DNA of 64,000 bases from Ornithinicoccus hortensis (lineage in GTDB: Bacteria > Actinomycetota > Actinomycetes > Actinomycetales > Dermatophilaceae): the NCBI RefSeq assembly GCF_006716185.1, contig NZ_VFOP01000001.1:3348001-3412000 (forward strand). The letters are read 5' to 3'. The translations under genes were made by a program, and so were the position numbers. The stretch's first letter is position 1; every line of letters begins with the position of its first letter. Below the pieces are notes generated by a model that was not told where the DNA came from, did no database searches, and was given only the letters and a program-made list of their open reading frames with translations. Positions 36,388-46,035 of the stretch are shown here, piece by piece.

Positions 36388-37857
36388 TCAACGCAGCAGC
36401 AGGTGGGCGACGGTGGTCCCGAGGCCCTGTGCCACCGCCTGCGCCCGCAGCGGACCGCCGGGGTTGGCGCGGTCGGCCGCGACCCCGTGGACGAGGGCGG
36501 CCAGCGAGCCGGCGGCGATCGGGTCCAGGCCCGCGGCCAGCAGGGTCCCCGCCAGCCCGGCGAGGACGTCGCCGGCGCCGGCCGTCGCCAACCACGACGG
36601 CGCGTCGGCCTGGCTCCGGACCGGGGTGCCGCCGGGAGGGACCACCAGGGTGGTGGAGCCCTTCAGCAGGACCACGGCCCCAGTGCGCTCCGCCGCGCGC
36701 TCGGCCTGGTCGAGCGGCCGGTCGACCACGTCCTCGCGGGTCACCTCGGTCCCCTCCAGCCGGCTCAGCAACCGGGCCAGCTCGCCCGCGTGGGGCGTGA
36801 GCAGGGTCGGGGCCGACCGCGGCCGGTCCACCAGGTCCAGGGCCCCGGCGTCGACGAGGCAGGGACGGTCGCCGGCCAGGGCCGCACGGCAGGCCTCCAG
36901 CTGGGCCGCCCCCGAGGGGGTGCGGTCGTCCCCGGCGAGCCCCGGCCCGAGCACCCACGCCTGGACCCGCCCCGCCCCGGGGACCACCTCGGGGCAGGCG
37001 GCCAGCACCAGGTCCTCGGCCCGCTCCGGACCGACGTAGCGGACCATGCCGGCCCCGGCGCACACGGCGGCGGTCGTGGCGAGAAGGGCGGCACCGGGGT
37101 AGCGCTCGCTCCCGGCCACCACGCCCACGACCCCGCGGCGGTACTTGTCGTCCGCGGGACCGGGCACCGGCCAGAGGTCCCGGACGTCGTCGAAGGTCAA
37201 CCGTTCCACGGCGGCCCGGTCCGGCTCGACGACCCCGATGTCGACCACGGTCAGCCGTCCGACGGCGGGCTCGGTGGCCGGCAGCAGGTGGACCGGCTTG
37301 GGCACCCCGAAGGTGACCGTCTCGTCGGCGAAGACGGCCCGCCCCAGCGGTTCCCGGCCCGCCGGGTCGGCGCCGCTGGGCAGGTCGACCGCCACCAGAT
37401 AGCTGTCGTCCTCGACCGCGGCCGCCAGGGCCGCCATGGCGCCGCGCAGCCCGGCGCGTCCCCCGATGCCGAGCAGGCCGTCCACCACGAGGTCGGCCTC
37501 GGCGAGCAGCCCGGTCACCTCCGGCGGCAGCTCGTGCGCTGCGGGGTCCAGCAGGTGCGGCTGCACTCCCGCGGACCGGACCGCCTCGAGGCCTCCGGCA
37601 TGGACCGCCTCCCCCACCCCGACCACGGCGACGGCGAGGCCGTGGGCGAGGTGCGCCGCGGCATACAGGGCGTCCCCGCCGTTGTCACCGGGGCCGGCGA
37701 GGACCACGACCGTCCCGGCCCGGGTGTCCTCCGCCCGGGCCGCGACGACCGCGGCCAGTCCTTCGGCGGCGCGGGCCATCAGGGCACCGTCCGGCAGGTC
37801 CGCCATGGCGTCCTGCTCGATCCGGCGGACGTCCGGGACGGCGTGCGCCCGGATCAC
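36388..37857 (-). CDS. nnr: bifunctional NAD(P)H-hydrate epimerase / ADP-dependent dehydratase
   Basis: A 489-aa repair enzyme for hydrated NAD(P)H. The N-terminal YjeF epimerase domain (1-~215) shows VVVLAGPGDNGGDALYAA and VDLPSGADP. The C-terminal ribokinase-like dehydratase domain (~225-489) shows DKYRRGVVGVVAG, LTPHAGELARLL and the nucleotide-binding TAGAGDVLAG. It starts one base after the acpS stop, an order (glmS-acpS-nnr) common in actinobacteria. Confidence 0.96.
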   Translation of the reverse strand: MIRAHAVPDVRRIEQDAMADLPDGALMARAAEGLAAVVAARAEDTRAGTVVVLAGPGDNGGDALYAAAHLAHGLAVAVVGVGEAVHAGGLEAVRSAGVQPHLLDPAAHELPPEVTGLLAEADLVVDGLLGIGGRAGLRGAMAALAAAVEDDSYLVAVDLPSGADPAGREPLGRAVFADETVTFGVPKPVHLLPATEPAVGRLTVVDIGVVEPDRAAVERLTFDDVRDLWPVPGPADDKYRRGVVGVVAGSERYPGAALLATTAAVCAGAGMVRYVGPERAEDLVLAACPEVVPGAGRVQAWVLGPGLAGDDRTPSGAAQLEACRAALAGDRPCLVDAGALDLVDRPRSAPTLLTPHAGELARLLSRLEGTEVTREDVVDRPLDQAERAAERTGAVVLLKGSTTLVVPPGGTPVRSQADAPSWLATAGAGDVLAGLAGTLLAAGLDPIAAGSLAALVHGVAADRANPGGPLRAQAVAQGLGTTVAHLLLR

Positions 37858-37858
37858 C

Positions 37859-38215
37859 TCAGGACCCGCCCTCGGCCACGACGACGGCCGAGGCGATCCC
37901 GGCGTCGTGCGACAACGACAGGTGCAGCGAGGTCACCCCCAGGCTGTCGGCGCGGGCCCGCACCGTGCCGATGATGCTCAGGTGCGGGCGGCCGTCCCCG
38001 GCCCGGACGACCGTGCAGTCGGTCCAGCGCAACCCCACCGGGGCCCCGAGCGCCTTCGCCAGGGCCTCCTTGGCGGCGAACCGGGCGGCCAGCGAGTTGG
38101 TGCCCAGTCCCCGCTCGCCCTCGGTGAACAGCCGGTCGAGCAGCCGGGGGCTGCGCTCGAGCTGCTTGGCGAACCGGGCGACGTCCACGACATCGATCCC
38201 CAGACCGATGATCAT
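37859..38215 (-). CDS. acpS: holo-[acyl-carrier-protein] synthase
   Basis: A 118-aa phosphopantetheinyl transferase that activates acyl carrier protein. [12 protein letters not shown] gives the metal-binding Asp, [13 protein letters not shown] the second ligand region, and [17 protein letters not shown] the third motif. It starts four bases after glmS. Confidence 0.97.
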   Translation of the reverse strand: MIIGLGIDVVDVARFAKQLERSPRLLDRLFTEGERGLGTNSLAARFAAKEALAKALGAPVGLRWTDCTVVRAGDGRPHLSIIGTVRARADSLGVTSLHLSLSHDAGIASAVVVAEGGS

Positions 38216-38219
38216 CGGC

Positions 38220-40076
38220 TCACTCGACGGTGACCGACTTGGCCAGGTTGCGCGGCTGGTCCACGTCCAGCCCCTTGGCGGTGGACAGCTGCAGTGCGAA
38301 CACCTGCAGCGGCACGGTGGTCAGCAACGGCGCAAGCAGCGGCGGGGTGGCGGGGACGCGGATCACCACGTCCGCGAACGGGACCACGGCCTCGTCGCCC
38401 TCCTCGGCGATCACCAGGGTGCGGGCCCCCCGGGCCCGGATCTCCTGGATGTTGGAGACCACCTTGCCGTGCAACCCGTGCTCGGAGTCCGGCGAGGGCA
38501 CCACGATGAACACCGGTTGACCGGGCTCGATCAGCGCGATGGGCCCGTGCTTGAGCTCCCCGGCGGCGAAACCCTCGGCGTGGATGTAGGCGAGCTCCTT
38601 GAGCTTCAGCGCACCCTCCATCGCGACCGGGTAGCCGACGTGCCGCCCGAGGAAGAGCACCGAGCGGGTGTCGGACATGAAGTAGGCGATCTCCTTGACC
38701 CGCTCCATGCCGTCGAGCACGGCCTGGATCTTCTCCGGGACCTGCTGCAGTTCGCGCATCACCTCCGCGATCTGCTCGGCCGGCTCGCCGCGCAGCTGGG
38801 CCAGGTAGAGGCCGAGGACGTAGCTGGCGGTGATCTGCGCCAGGAAGGCCTTGGTGGAGGCGACCGCGATCTCCGGGCCGGCGTGGGTGTAGAGGACCGC
38901 GTCGGACTCCCGCGGGATGGTCGACCCGTGCGTGTTGCAGATGGACAGCGACTTCGCGCCCAGCTCGTTGGCGTGCCGCACCGCCATCAGCGTGTCCATC
39001 GTCTCCCCCGACTGGGAGATGGAGACCACCAGGGTGCGCTCGTCGACGACGGGGTCGCGGTAGCGGAACTCGTGCGCCAGCTCGACCTCGACCGGGATCC
39101 GGGTCCACCGCTCGATGGCGTACTTGGCCACCATGCCGGCGTAGGACGCGGTGCCGCAGGCCACGATGACGATCTTGTCGACCGCCCGGAGCTCCTCCTC
39201 CGGCAGCAGCAGCTCGTCCAGCACCAGGTGCCCGTCGGCGTCGGTCCGCCCGAGCAGGGTGTCCGCCACGGCGTGCGGCTGCTCGTTGATCTCCTTCTCC
39301 ATGAAGGTGTCGAAGCCGCCCTTCTCCGCGGCGGCCGCGTCCCAGGTCACCTCGTAGGCCTTGCCGTCCGAGGGGGTGCCGTCGAAGGCGATCACCGAGT
39401 AACCCTCCGGGGTGATCGTCACGATCTGGTCCTGACCCAGCTCCAGGGCGTGCCGGGTGTAGCCGATGAAGGCGGCGACGTCCGAGCCCAGGAAGTTCTC
39501 GCCCTCCCCCAGACCGACGACGAGGGGGGAGTTGCGGCGCGCGCCCACGATCAGGTGGGGCTGGTCGGCGTGCACGGCGAGGAGGGTGAAGGCGCCCTCC
39601 AGGGTGTTCACCACCTCGCGCATCGCCTCGGTCAGGTCGCCGGTGCGGGCGAAGGCGGCGTCCACCAGGTGCGCGACGACCTCGGTGTCGGTCTCGGAGG
39701 AGAAGGTCACCCCGTCCGACTCCAGCTGCTGCTTGAGCGCGTGGAAGTTCTCGATGATGCCGTTGTGCACCAGCGCCAGCTTCCCGGCCGTCCCGCCCCG
39801 GTGCGGGTGGGCGTTGGCGTCGGTCGGACCCCCGTGCGTGGCCCAGCGGGTATGGCCGATCGCGGTGGCCGTGTCGGGCAGCGGAGCCTCCTCGAGGGCC
39901 TCGCGCAGGTTGCTCAGCTTCCCCGCGCGCTTCTGGCCCTCGACCCGCTCACCGGTCACGAGGGCGACACCGGCGGAGTCGTACCCCCGGTACTCCAACC
40001 GGCCCAGGCCCTCCATGACCACGGTGAGGGCCCGGTCGCTGCGGTCGGGCCCGACGTATCCCACGATTCCACACAT
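38220..40076 (-). CDS. glmS: glutamine-fructose-6-phosphate aminotransferase (isomerizing)
   Basis: A 618-aa enzyme that makes glucosamine-6-phosphate for cell-wall precursors. The N-terminal glutaminase domain begins MCGIVGYVG with the nucleophilic Cys2, and shows [21 protein letters not shown] and HNGIIENF. Two SIS sugar-isomerase domains follow ([41 protein letters not shown]), and the protein ends in the expected C-terminal loop [11 protein letters not shown]. The start is fixed by the need for Cys2. A -10 box lies seven bases upstream, so no glmS ribozyme or leader is possible. Confidence 0.98.
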   Translation of the reverse strand: MCGIVGYVGPDRSDRALTVVMEGLGRLEYRGYDSAGVALVTGERVEGQKRAGKLSNLREALEEAPLPDTATAIGHTRWATHGGPTDANAHPHRGGTAGKLALVHNGIIENFHALKQQLESDGVTFSSETDTEVVAHLVDAAFARTGDLTEAMREVVNTLEGAFTLLAVHADQPHLIVGARRNSPLVVGLGEGENFLGSDVAAFIGYTRHALELGQDQIVTITPEGYSVIAFDGTPSDGKAYEVTWDAAAAEKGGFDTFMEKEINEQPHAVADTLLGRTDADGHLVLDELLLPEEELRAVDKIVIVACGTASYAGMVAKYAIERWTRIPVEVELAHEFRYRDPVVDERTLVVSISQSGETMDTLMAVRHANELGAKSLSICNTHGSTIPRESDAVLYTHAGPEIAVASTKAFLAQITASYVLGLYLAQLRGEPAEQIAEVMRELQQVPEKIQAVLDGMERVKEIAYFMSDTRSVLFLGRHVGYPVAMEGALKLKELAYIHAEGFAAGELKHGPIALIEPGQPVFIVVPSPDSEHGLHGKVVSNIQEIRARGARTLVIAEEGDEAVVPFADVVIRVPATPPLLAPLLTTVPLQVFALQLSTAKGLDVDQPRNLAKSVTVE

Positions 40077-40083
40077 GCGGCAC

Positions 40084-40089
40084 AGCCTA
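40084..40089 (-). promoter_or_regulatory. -10 box of glmS (leaderless)
   Basis: TAGGCT on the minus strand lies seven bases before the glmS ATG, in the 33-bp region divergent from coaA. Confidence 0.6.
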
Positions 40090-40109
40090 ACCGTGGGAGG
40101 CCGTGCACA

Positions 40110-41072
40110 ATGTCCGCCATGGCATCCAACGGCGCCAACCAGCCCACGCCCTTCGTCGAACTCGACCGTGCCGCCTGGGCACGGTTGCGTGATCAGCACC
40201 CGATGCGGCTCGACGCGAGCGAGGTCAGGCGGCTGCAGGGACTGGGCGACCGGCTGGACATCGCGGAGGTCGAGCAGATCTACCTGCCGCTGTCCCGGCT
40301 GCTCTCCTTCTACGAGCGGGCCACCGAGGGCCTGCACCGGGTGACCGGCGACTTCCTCGGCGAGCGCCGGGCGCGCACCCCCTTCGTCATCGGGGTGGCC
40401 GGGTCGGTCGCGGTGGGCAAGTCCACCACCTCCCGCATCCTGCGCGAGCTCATCATGCGGTGGGAGTCCCGACCCACCGTCGAGCTGGTCACCACCGACG
40501 GGTTCCTCTTCCCCAACGCCGAGCTCGAGCGGCGCAACCTGATGAGCCGCAAGGGCTACCCGGAGTCCTACGACCGGCGCGCGCTGCTCCGGTTCGTCAC
40601 CGCGGTCAAGGCGGGGCAGGCGGAGGTCGTGGCGCCGGTCTACTCCCACCTCACCTACGACATCCTGCCCGACGAGCAGATCGTGGTCCGGCAGCCGGAC
40701 GTGCTCATCGTGGAGGGGCTCAACGTGCTCCAGGCGCCCCGGGAGCAGCCGGACGGGCGCACCGGGCTGGCGGTCAGCGACTTCTTCGACTTCTCGGTGT
40801 ATGTCGATGCCAAGGACTCCGACGTGAAGACCTGGTATGTCGACCGCTTCCTCCGGCTGCGGGAGACCGCGTTCGCCCAGCCGTCCTCCTACTTCCGGCG
40901 GTATGCCTCGCTCAGCGACGACGCGGCCCAGGACATCGCGGAGAACATCTGGGACGCGATCAACGCGCCCAACCTGGTGCGCAACATCCGTCCGACCCGG
41001 GGCCGGGCCACCCTGGTGCTGCGCAAGGGGACGAACCACAAGGTGGAGCGGGTCCGGCTGCGCCGCCTCTGA
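40110..41072 (+). CDS. coaA: type I pantothenate kinase
   Basis: A 320-aa enzyme of coenzyme A synthesis. Walker A is [12 protein letters not shown] near residue 97, followed by [33 protein letters not shown] and VEGLNVLQ, all typical of CoaA. The ATG at 40110 is preferred because GGGAGG lies nine bases before it; ATG 40119 in the same frame is the alternative. It is divergent from glmS. Confidence 0.96.
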   Translation: MSAMASNGANQPTPFVELDRAAWARLRDQHPMRLDASEVRRLQGLGDRLDIAEVEQIYLPLSRLLSFYERATEGLHRVTGDFLGERRARTPFVIGVAGSVAVGKSTTSRILRELIMRWESRPTVELVTTDGFLFPNAELERRNLMSRKGYPESYDRRALLRFVTAVKAGQAEVVAPVYSHLTYDILPDEQIVVRQPDVLIVEGLNVLQAPREQPDGRTGLAVSDFFDFSVYVDAKDSDVKTWYVDRFLRLRETAFAQPSSYFRRYASLSDDAAQDIAENIWDAINAPNLVRNIRPTRGRATLVLRKGTNHKVERVRLRRL

Positions 41073-41094
41073 GCGACCCCGCTGAGCGACCCCG
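41069..41094 (+). repeat. 13-bp tandem duplication over the coaA stop
   Basis: CTGAGCGACCCCG occurs twice head-to-tail. The first copy contains the coaA TGA, so the duplication repeats the end of the gene without changing the protein. Confidence 0.8.
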
Positions 41095-41131
41095 CGCCGC
41101 GTGCGCGACGGGGGTGGTCCACGATGGGGGT

Positions 41132-42541
41132 ATGAGCACCGGACAGGCCACCCGCATCGAACGCGACTCCATGGGTGAGGTGGAGGTGCCGGCAGACGCC
41201 CTGTATGCCGCCCAGACCGCCCGCGCCGTCGCCAACTTCCCGATCTCCGGCCAGGGGGTGCCGATCCCGATCGTGCACGCACTCGCCCTGGTCAAGTCCA
41301 TCGCCGCCGGCGTCAACGCCGACCTGGGCGTGCTGGACGCCGACCTGGCGGCGGCCATCACCGCCGCCGCCGACGAGGTCGTCGCGGGCACCCACGACGA
41401 CCACTTCCCGATCGACGTCTACCAGACCGGGTCCGGCACCTCGACGAACATGAACGTCAACGAGGTGGTCGCCACCCTGGCCAACCGCGACCGGGCCGAG
41501 GGCGCCGACCGGGTCCACCCGAACGACCACGTCAACTACGGGCAGTCCAGCAACGACACCTTCCCCACGGCACTCCGGATCGCGGTGACCCGGCAGAGCG
41601 TCGAGCAGCTCGAGCCCGCGCTGGCCCGGCTGGAGGCCTCGCTGACCGCCAAGTCCGAGGAGTTCGCCGACGTCGTCAAGGCGGGGCGCACCCACCTGAT
41701 GGACGCCGTCCCGGTCACCCTGGGCCAGGAGTTCGCCGGCTATGCACGGCAGATCGCGCTGGGCCGCCGCCGACTCGCCGAGGCGGCCGCCCTCACCGCG
41801 GAGCTCCCGCTGGGCGGCACCGCCGCCGGGACCGGGCTCAACGCCCACCCGGAGTTCGCCGGGAAGGTGATCGCCGAGCTGTCCTCCCGGACCGGGATCG
41901 AGTTCACCGAGGCCGCCGACCACTTCGAGGCCCAGTCCACCCAGGACGCCCTGGTGGCCCTGGGCGGGGCGCTGAAGGTCGTCGCCGTGTCGCTGACCAA
42001 GATCTGCAACGACCTGCGCTGGATGGGTTCGGGCCCGCGCGCCGGCCTGGGCGAACTGCACCTGCCCGACCTGCAGCCGGGGTCCTCGATCATGCCGGGC
42101 AAGGTCAACCCGGTGATCCCGGAGGCCACCTTGATGGTGTGCGCCCGGGTGATCGGCAACGACGCCACGCTCACCATCGGCGGGGCCTCCGGCGCCTTCG
42201 AGCTCAACGTGATGCTGCCGGTCATGGGGCTGGCGCTCACCGAGTCCCTGACCCTGCTCTCGACCTCCTCGGTGCTGCTGGCCGAGCGCGTCGTGGACGG
42301 GCTGGAGGCCGACGCGGACCGGTGCCGGGAGCTGGCCGAGAGCTCCAGCGCCATCGTGACCCCGCTCAACAAGTACATCGGCTACGAGGCGGCCGCGGCC
42401 GTGGCCAAGCAGTCGCTGGCCGAGAAGCGCACCATCCGCGACGTCGTGATCGACCGCGGTCACGTCGCCCGGGGCGAGCTCACCGAGGAGCAGCTGGACC
42501 AGGCGCTGGACGTGCTGTCGATGACCCGTCCGCACGCCTGA
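41132..42541 (+). CDS. fumC: class II fumarate hydratase
   Basis: A 469-aa fumarase/aspartase superfamily member. The signature [15 protein letters not shown] is near residue 318, with [29 protein letters not shown] and the catalytic His in [16 protein letters not shown]. The residues fit fumarase rather than aspartase or argininosuccinate lyase. The start is chosen as the first ATG of the conserved N-terminus [18 protein letters not shown]. Confidence 0.97.
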   Translation: MSTGQATRIERDSMGEVEVPADALYAAQTARAVANFPISGQGVPIPIVHALALVKSIAAGVNADLGVLDADLAAAITAAADEVVAGTHDDHFPIDVYQTGSGTSTNMNVNEVVATLANRDRAEGADRVHPNDHVNYGQSSNDTFPTALRIAVTRQSVEQLEPALARLEASLTAKSEEFADVVKAGRTHLMDAVPVTLGQEFAGYARQIALGRRRLAEAAALTAELPLGGTAAGTGLNAHPEFAGKVIAELSSRTGIEFTEAADHFEAQSTQDALVALGGALKVVAVSLTKICNDLRWMGSGPRAGLGELHLPDLQPGSSIMPGKVNPVIPEATLMVCARVIGNDATLTIGGASGAFELNVMLPVMGLALTESLTLLSTSSVLLAERVVDGLEADADRCRELAESSSAIVTPLNKYIGYEAAAAVAKQSLAEKRTIRDVVIDRGHVARGELTEEQLDQALDVLSMTRPHA

Positions 42542-42596
42542 CGAGCCACCACGGCTCACCGACCCACCGCGCCCGACCGGCGCGTCCGGCACGACG

Positions 42597-42636
42597 ACGA
42601 GCGGGCCGTCCGGGAGATCCCGGGCGGCCCGCTCGT
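42597..42636. terminator. bidirectional terminator between fumC and the transglycosylase gene
   Basis: Arms of 18 bp (42597-42614 and 42619-42636) include CGAGCGGGCCGTCCGGG with a single T/G wobble and a 4-base AGAT loop. The genes converge on it. Confidence 0.85.
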
Positions 42637-42665
42637 GGGTGCTGCAGGTGAGGTTGGTTGGTGGC

Positions 42666-43604
42666 TCAGTACCAGCCGACGGCCTCGGAGTGTGCCCAGG
42701 CGCCGCAGGGCGTGCCGTAGCGGCCGGAGATGTAGCCCAGGCCCCAGCTGATCTGGGTGGCCGGGTTGGTCTGCCAGTCGGCGCCGGCGCTGGCCATCTT
42801 GTTGCCGGGCAGGGCCTGCGGGATGCCGTAGGCACCCGAGGACGGGTTCTGGGCGGTGTGGTTCCAGCCGCTCTCGCGCTGCCACAGCGACTCGAGGCAG
42901 CCCCACTGGTCCTGGCCCCAGCCGTAGCTGCCGAGCATGGACTGGGCGATGCTCTTCGGGCTGCCGGAGGGCGGCGCGGGGGCGGCCTCGACGGGCTCCT
43001 CCTCGACCGGCGCCTCCTGGACCGGCTCCTCGACGGGGGCGGCCTCGCGGACCTCCTCGCGGGAGGCGGCCTCCTCGGCGGAGCGCTCGGCGGCAGCCTG
43101 CTCAGCCGCGGCCTGCTCGGCGGCAGCCTGCTCGGCGGCAGCCTGCTCGGCGGCAGCCTGCTCGGCGGCAGCCTTCTCCTCGGCAGCCTTCTCCGCGGCC
43201 AGTTCCTCGGCGCGGGCGTTGGCGGCCTCGACGGCCTGGCTGTTCGCGGCGACGGAGCCGAGCACGGCCGCGTGGGCCTGCTCGAGACGGTCGATCCGCA
43301 GGCTGCCAGCGTCGGTCTGCTGGCGCTGCACACCCTGGCGCACGGCCGAGAAGGTGTCGGCGCTGACGGCCGGGCCGACCTTGCTCAGGCTGGCGCGCAC
43401 GCCGTCGGCGGTCACGGTCTGCCCCGGGGACAGCGTCGCGTAACCGGCCAGGCCGAGGGTGCCCGCGGTGATGAACGCGGTCACCAGGGTGGCGGGACGG
43501 TGCAGGGCGCGGCGGGCGCGGTGCTTGGGCTGGGAAGCGTCGGCGGACTCGAGCAGCTCGACGGACTCGACGGGGGCGGTCGAGGATTCGGGCGTGGGGG
43601 ACAT
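42666..43604 (-). CDS. secreted lytic transglycosylase-like protein with AAAEQ repeats
   Basis: A 312-aa protein. It has a cytoplasmic Ser/Glu-rich N-terminus, an Arg-rich stretch, one membrane segment (~43-65), an alpha-helical region (~75-150), a block of AAAEQ pentapeptides (~140-180), a Pro/Glu-rich spacer and a C-terminal SLT/Rpf-like domain (~235-312). The catalytic Glu is in LWQRESGW, followed by SSGAYGIPQALPG. It cleaves or remodels peptidoglycan outside the cell. The ATG at 43604 is set by GGAGG upstream; longer frames are not supported. Confidence 0.9.
   Translation of the reverse strand: MSPTPESSTAPVESVELLESADASQPKHRARRALHRPATLVTAFITAGTLGLAGYATLSPGQTVTADGVRASLSKVGPAVSADTFSAVRQGVQRQQTDAGSLRIDRLEQAHAAVLGSVAANSQAVEAANARAEELAAEKAAEEKAAAEQAAAEQAAAEQAAAEQAAAEQAAAERSAEEAASREEVREAAPVEEPVQEAPVEEEPVEAAPAPPSGSPKSIAQSMLGSYGWGQDQWGCLESLWQRESGWNHTAQNPSSGAYGIPQALPGNKMASAGADWQTNPATQISWGLGYISGRYGTPCGAWAHSEAVGWY
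43081..43200 (-). repeat. 15-bp tandem repeats encoding AAAEQ
   Basis: Eight 15-bp units run in frame. The four at 43111-43170 are identical (plus strand GCCTGCTCGGCGGCA) and the flanking ones differ by a few bases. The array encodes the Ala/Glu pentapeptide linker and is a likely site of length variation. Confidence 0.9.
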
Positions 43605-43662
43605 GGGCACTACTACCTCCAGGACTCCTCGCGCCGGCAGGGGACCGGAGAGCCGCAGGAGC

Positions 43663-43678
43663 GTTATCAAATCGTAAT
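43663..43678 (-). promoter_or_regulatory. MtrA-like direct repeat upstream of the transglycosylase gene
   Basis: On the minus strand ATTAC-N6-ATAAC lies 59 bases before the start codon in an otherwise GC-rich region. MtrA sites in actinobacteria are direct repeats of GTNAC-like pentamers six bases apart and control Rpf and other wall hydrolases. The match is inferred by eye. The rest of 43605-43834 holds a GAACTT/AAGTTC hairpin and no gene. Confidence 0.4.
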
Positions 43679-43834
43679 GAACGCGTTCACCGTGCCAGCC
43701 CCCCGGGGAACTTTGCAAGTTCAACGACCCAGACGTGGGGAACCTCACACGCCCTCGACGAGGGGTGCACCGACCCGGCCAGGCTACCCCGGTGGCCCTC
43801 GGGGAGCCGACCCGGGGCGCCTGCCGGACAGGGC

Positions 43835-44299
43835 TCAGCCGGCGACGGCGGCCGCCAACCGGCCCAGCGAGTCCTCGAGCTGACCCTGGCTGACCAGCGG
43901 GAACCCGATCTTCTCCAGGAGCTGCGGGTCGGTCACGCCGGACCAGTCATAGGTGAGCCGCACGGTCGTCGCGTCGGTCCCCTCGGGGGTCAGCTCCCAC
44001 ACCCACTGCCACCCCGGGGGCTCGGTGCCGGCCGGCGCCGTCTTCCAGGCGATCAGGTGGTTGTCGTCGAAGCCGACGACGTGGTTGTCCGTCTGGTACT
44101 CCCCGCCCATGTGCGGCCCCTCCATGTTCATCGTGAACACCTGGCCGGTGCCGGTGATCCGGTCGGTGCGGTCGTCCGACCGGACGAAGCCCGAGCCGTC
44201 CAGCTCGGCGTGCCGCGCGGGGTTGGAGAGCACCGCGAAGATGTCCTGCGCGGGGGCGTCGACCACGCGGCTGACGGTGATGCTGGTGTCCTCGGTCAT
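43835..44299 (-). CDS. SRPBCC family protein
   Basis: A 154-aa START/Bet v1-like (SRPBCC) protein beginning TSITVSRVVDAPAQDIFAVLSNPARHAELDGSG, the classic polyketide-cyclase/dehydrase-like opening. It should form a hydrophobic pocket, and the ligand is unknown. The ATG is set by AAGGAG. It is monocistronic, preceded by the phoH terminator. Confidence 0.88.
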   Translation of the reverse strand: MTEDTSITVSRVVDAPAQDIFAVLSNPARHAELDGSGFVRSDDRTDRITGTGQVFTMNMEGPHMGGEYQTDNHVVGFDDNHLIAWKTAPAGTEPPGWQWVWELTPEGTDATTVRLTYDWSGVTDPQLLEKIGFPLVSQGQLEDSLGRLAAAVAG

Positions 44300-44369
44300 G
44301 GGGCTGCTCCTTCTCGACGGGGTGCTGTGGCGGCGCGGGGCCGTCCTCCCGACGGTAGGCGCACCGCAG

Positions 44370-44395
44370 CCCCGTCGCACGCGGGGGCGACGGGG
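44370..44395 (-). terminator. phoH terminator
   Basis: A 9-bp perfect stem CCCCGTCGC / GCGACGGGG with an 8-base loop, 21 bases after the phoH stop. Confidence 0.7.
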
Positions 44396-44415
44396 GCGCC
44401 GGCCCAGGGGGCCGC

Positions 44416-45789
44416 TCAGCCCAGGGCGTTGCTGCCCTCGAGCAGGTCGGTGACCAGGGCCGCGATCGGGCTCCGTTCGCTGCGGTGCAGGGTGATGTGG
44501 GCGAACAGCGGGTGGCCCTTGAGCGACTCGATCACCGCCGCGACGCCGTCGTGCCGGCCCACCCGCAGGTTGTCCCGCTGGGCGACGTCGTGGGTCAGCA
44601 CCACGCGCGAGCTCTGGCCGATCCGCGACAGCACGGTGAGCAGCACGTTGCGCTCCAGCGACTGGGCCTCGTCCACGATCACGAAGGCGTCGTGCAGCGA
44701 GCGCCCGCGGATGTGCGTCAGCGGCAGCACCTCGAGCATGTCGCGGTCCACGATCTCCTCGACGACCTCCTTGGAGACGACCGCTCCCAGGGTGTCGAAG
44801 ACGGCCTGCGCCCAGGGACCCATCTTGTCGTTCTCGCTGCCGGGCAGGTAGCCGAGCTCCTGGCCCCCCACGGCATACAGCGGGCGGAACACGATCACCT
44901 TGCGGTGCTGGCGCCGCTCCATCACGGCCTCCAGGCCGGCGCACAGCGCCAACGCGCTCTTGCCGGTGCCGGCGCGGCCACCGAGGCTGACGATCCCGAC
45001 GTCCGGGTCGAGCAGCAGGTCCAGCGCGATCCGCTGCTCCGCAGAGCGGCCGTGCAGGCCGAAGGCGTCACGGTCCCCCCGAACCAGCTTGATCGAACGG
45101 TCGGGGGCCACCCGCGCCAGCGCGCTGCCCGAGGGACCGAGCACGGTCAGCCCGGTGTGCACCAGCAGGTCCTCGGTGGCCCCGTGCTCGAGCCGGCCGC
45201 TGTCGTAGAGCGTGGCCATCTCGGCGTCGGAGACCTCCACCTCGGCCATCCCGGTCCAGCCGCTCTCGACCGCGAGCTCGGCACGGTACTCCTGCGCCTG
45301 CAGCCCCACCGCCGAGGCCTTGACCCGCATCGGCAGGTCCTTGCTGACCACGACCACGTCGTGCCCCTCGTTGGCCAGGTTGCGGGCGACCGCCAGGATC
45401 CGGGTGTCGTTGTCGCCGAGCCGGAAGCCGGCCGGCAGCGACTGGGGGTCGGTGTGGTTCAGCTCGACCCGCAGCGTGCCCCCGGCGTCCCCCACCGGGA
45501 TCGGCGTGCTCAAGCCGTCGTGCTCGACCCGCTTGTCGTCCAGCAGCCGCAACGCCTCACGGGCGAAGTAGCCGAGCTCGGGGTGGTGCCGCTTGGCCTC
45601 CAGCTCGCTGATGACCACGACCGGGAGCACGACCTCGTGCTCGGCGAACCGGAGCATCGCCCGCGGGTCGGACAGCAGCACGGAGGTGTCGAGCACGTAG
45701 GTCCGGAGCCGGGTCGGGTCACCCGTTCCCTCCTGTGCCTCGGCCGCGGTGCGGCCCTGGACGGCGGTGGAACGGGTGCTGGTGACCAT
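44416..45789 (-). CDS. PhoH2: PIN-domain/PhoH ATPase fusion
   Basis: A 457-aa two-domain protein. The N-terminal PIN RNase domain (~25-165) begins [12 protein letters not shown] and keeps the acidic residues (Asp of LDTS, Glu of ISELEAK, Asp of GDNDTR). The C-terminal PhoH ATPase (~250-457) has Walker [12 protein letters not shown] and Walker B VDEAQS. Mycobacterial PhoH2 is a sequence-specific RNA helicase/RNase paired with an upstream antitoxin gene. Here 45790-46035 upstream has no convincing small partner gene. The ATG is set by GGGGAG. Confidence 0.95.
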   Translation of the reverse strand: MVTSTRSTAVQGRTAAEAQEGTGDPTRLRTYVLDTSVLLSDPRAMLRFAEHEVVLPVVVISELEAKRHHPELGYFAREALRLLDDKRVEHDGLSTPIPVGDAGGTLRVELNHTDPQSLPAGFRLGDNDTRILAVARNLANEGHDVVVVSKDLPMRVKASAVGLQAQEYRAELAVESGWTGMAEVEVSDAEMATLYDSGRLEHGATEDLLVHTGLTVLGPSGSALARVAPDRSIKLVRGDRDAFGLHGRSAEQRIALDLLLDPDVGIVSLGGRAGTGKSALALCAGLEAVMERRQHRKVIVFRPLYAVGGQELGYLPGSENDKMGPWAQAVFDTLGAVVSKEVVEEIVDRDMLEVLPLTHIRGRSLHDAFVIVDEAQSLERNVLLTVLSRIGQSSRVVLTHDVAQRDNLRVGRHDGVAAVIESLKGHPLFAHITLHRSERSPIAALVTDLLEGSNALG

Positions 45790-46035
45790 GTCGACTCCCC
45801 TGTGCGTGCGGCAGCTACGCGGTGGTGGCGGTGTGGTGACCGGGACCGGGGCCCACGACGCTCGCGGGGAGCCGGTGCCGGCCCTCCGCCCAGAGTCGTC
45901 GATCCATCTGGTGGGCCTTCCCGAACGAGGACGGGTGTCCTGCGTCATTCCGACCGTATGCCGAGGCGATGGCTGGAGGGGGATCTCGCCCGGCGTGGCG
46001 CAATCGACGGCTCGGTGAACATTGGGTGACTCGGC

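Noticed and set aside
40077-40109. glmS ribozyme
   Set aside because: The gap to coaA is 33 bp and the glmS mRNA appears leaderless, leaving no room for the ribozyme.
43081-43200. CRISPR-like short repeats
   Set aside because: The units are 15 bp, contiguous without spacers and in frame with an Ala/Glu linker.
43605-43834. Possible c-di-AMP (ydaO-type) riboswitch before the transglycosylase gene
   Set aside because: Rpf-like genes often carry this riboswitch and some pieces (GTTGAAC, GGTGAAC) look similar, but the conserved 3' part and the overall stem order are not present on the minus strand.
45790-46035. Antitoxin gene expected upstream of PhoH2
   Set aside because: Open frames exist on both strands but none has a ribosome site, a -10 box or antitoxin-like composition. 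I see nothing definite in this gap.
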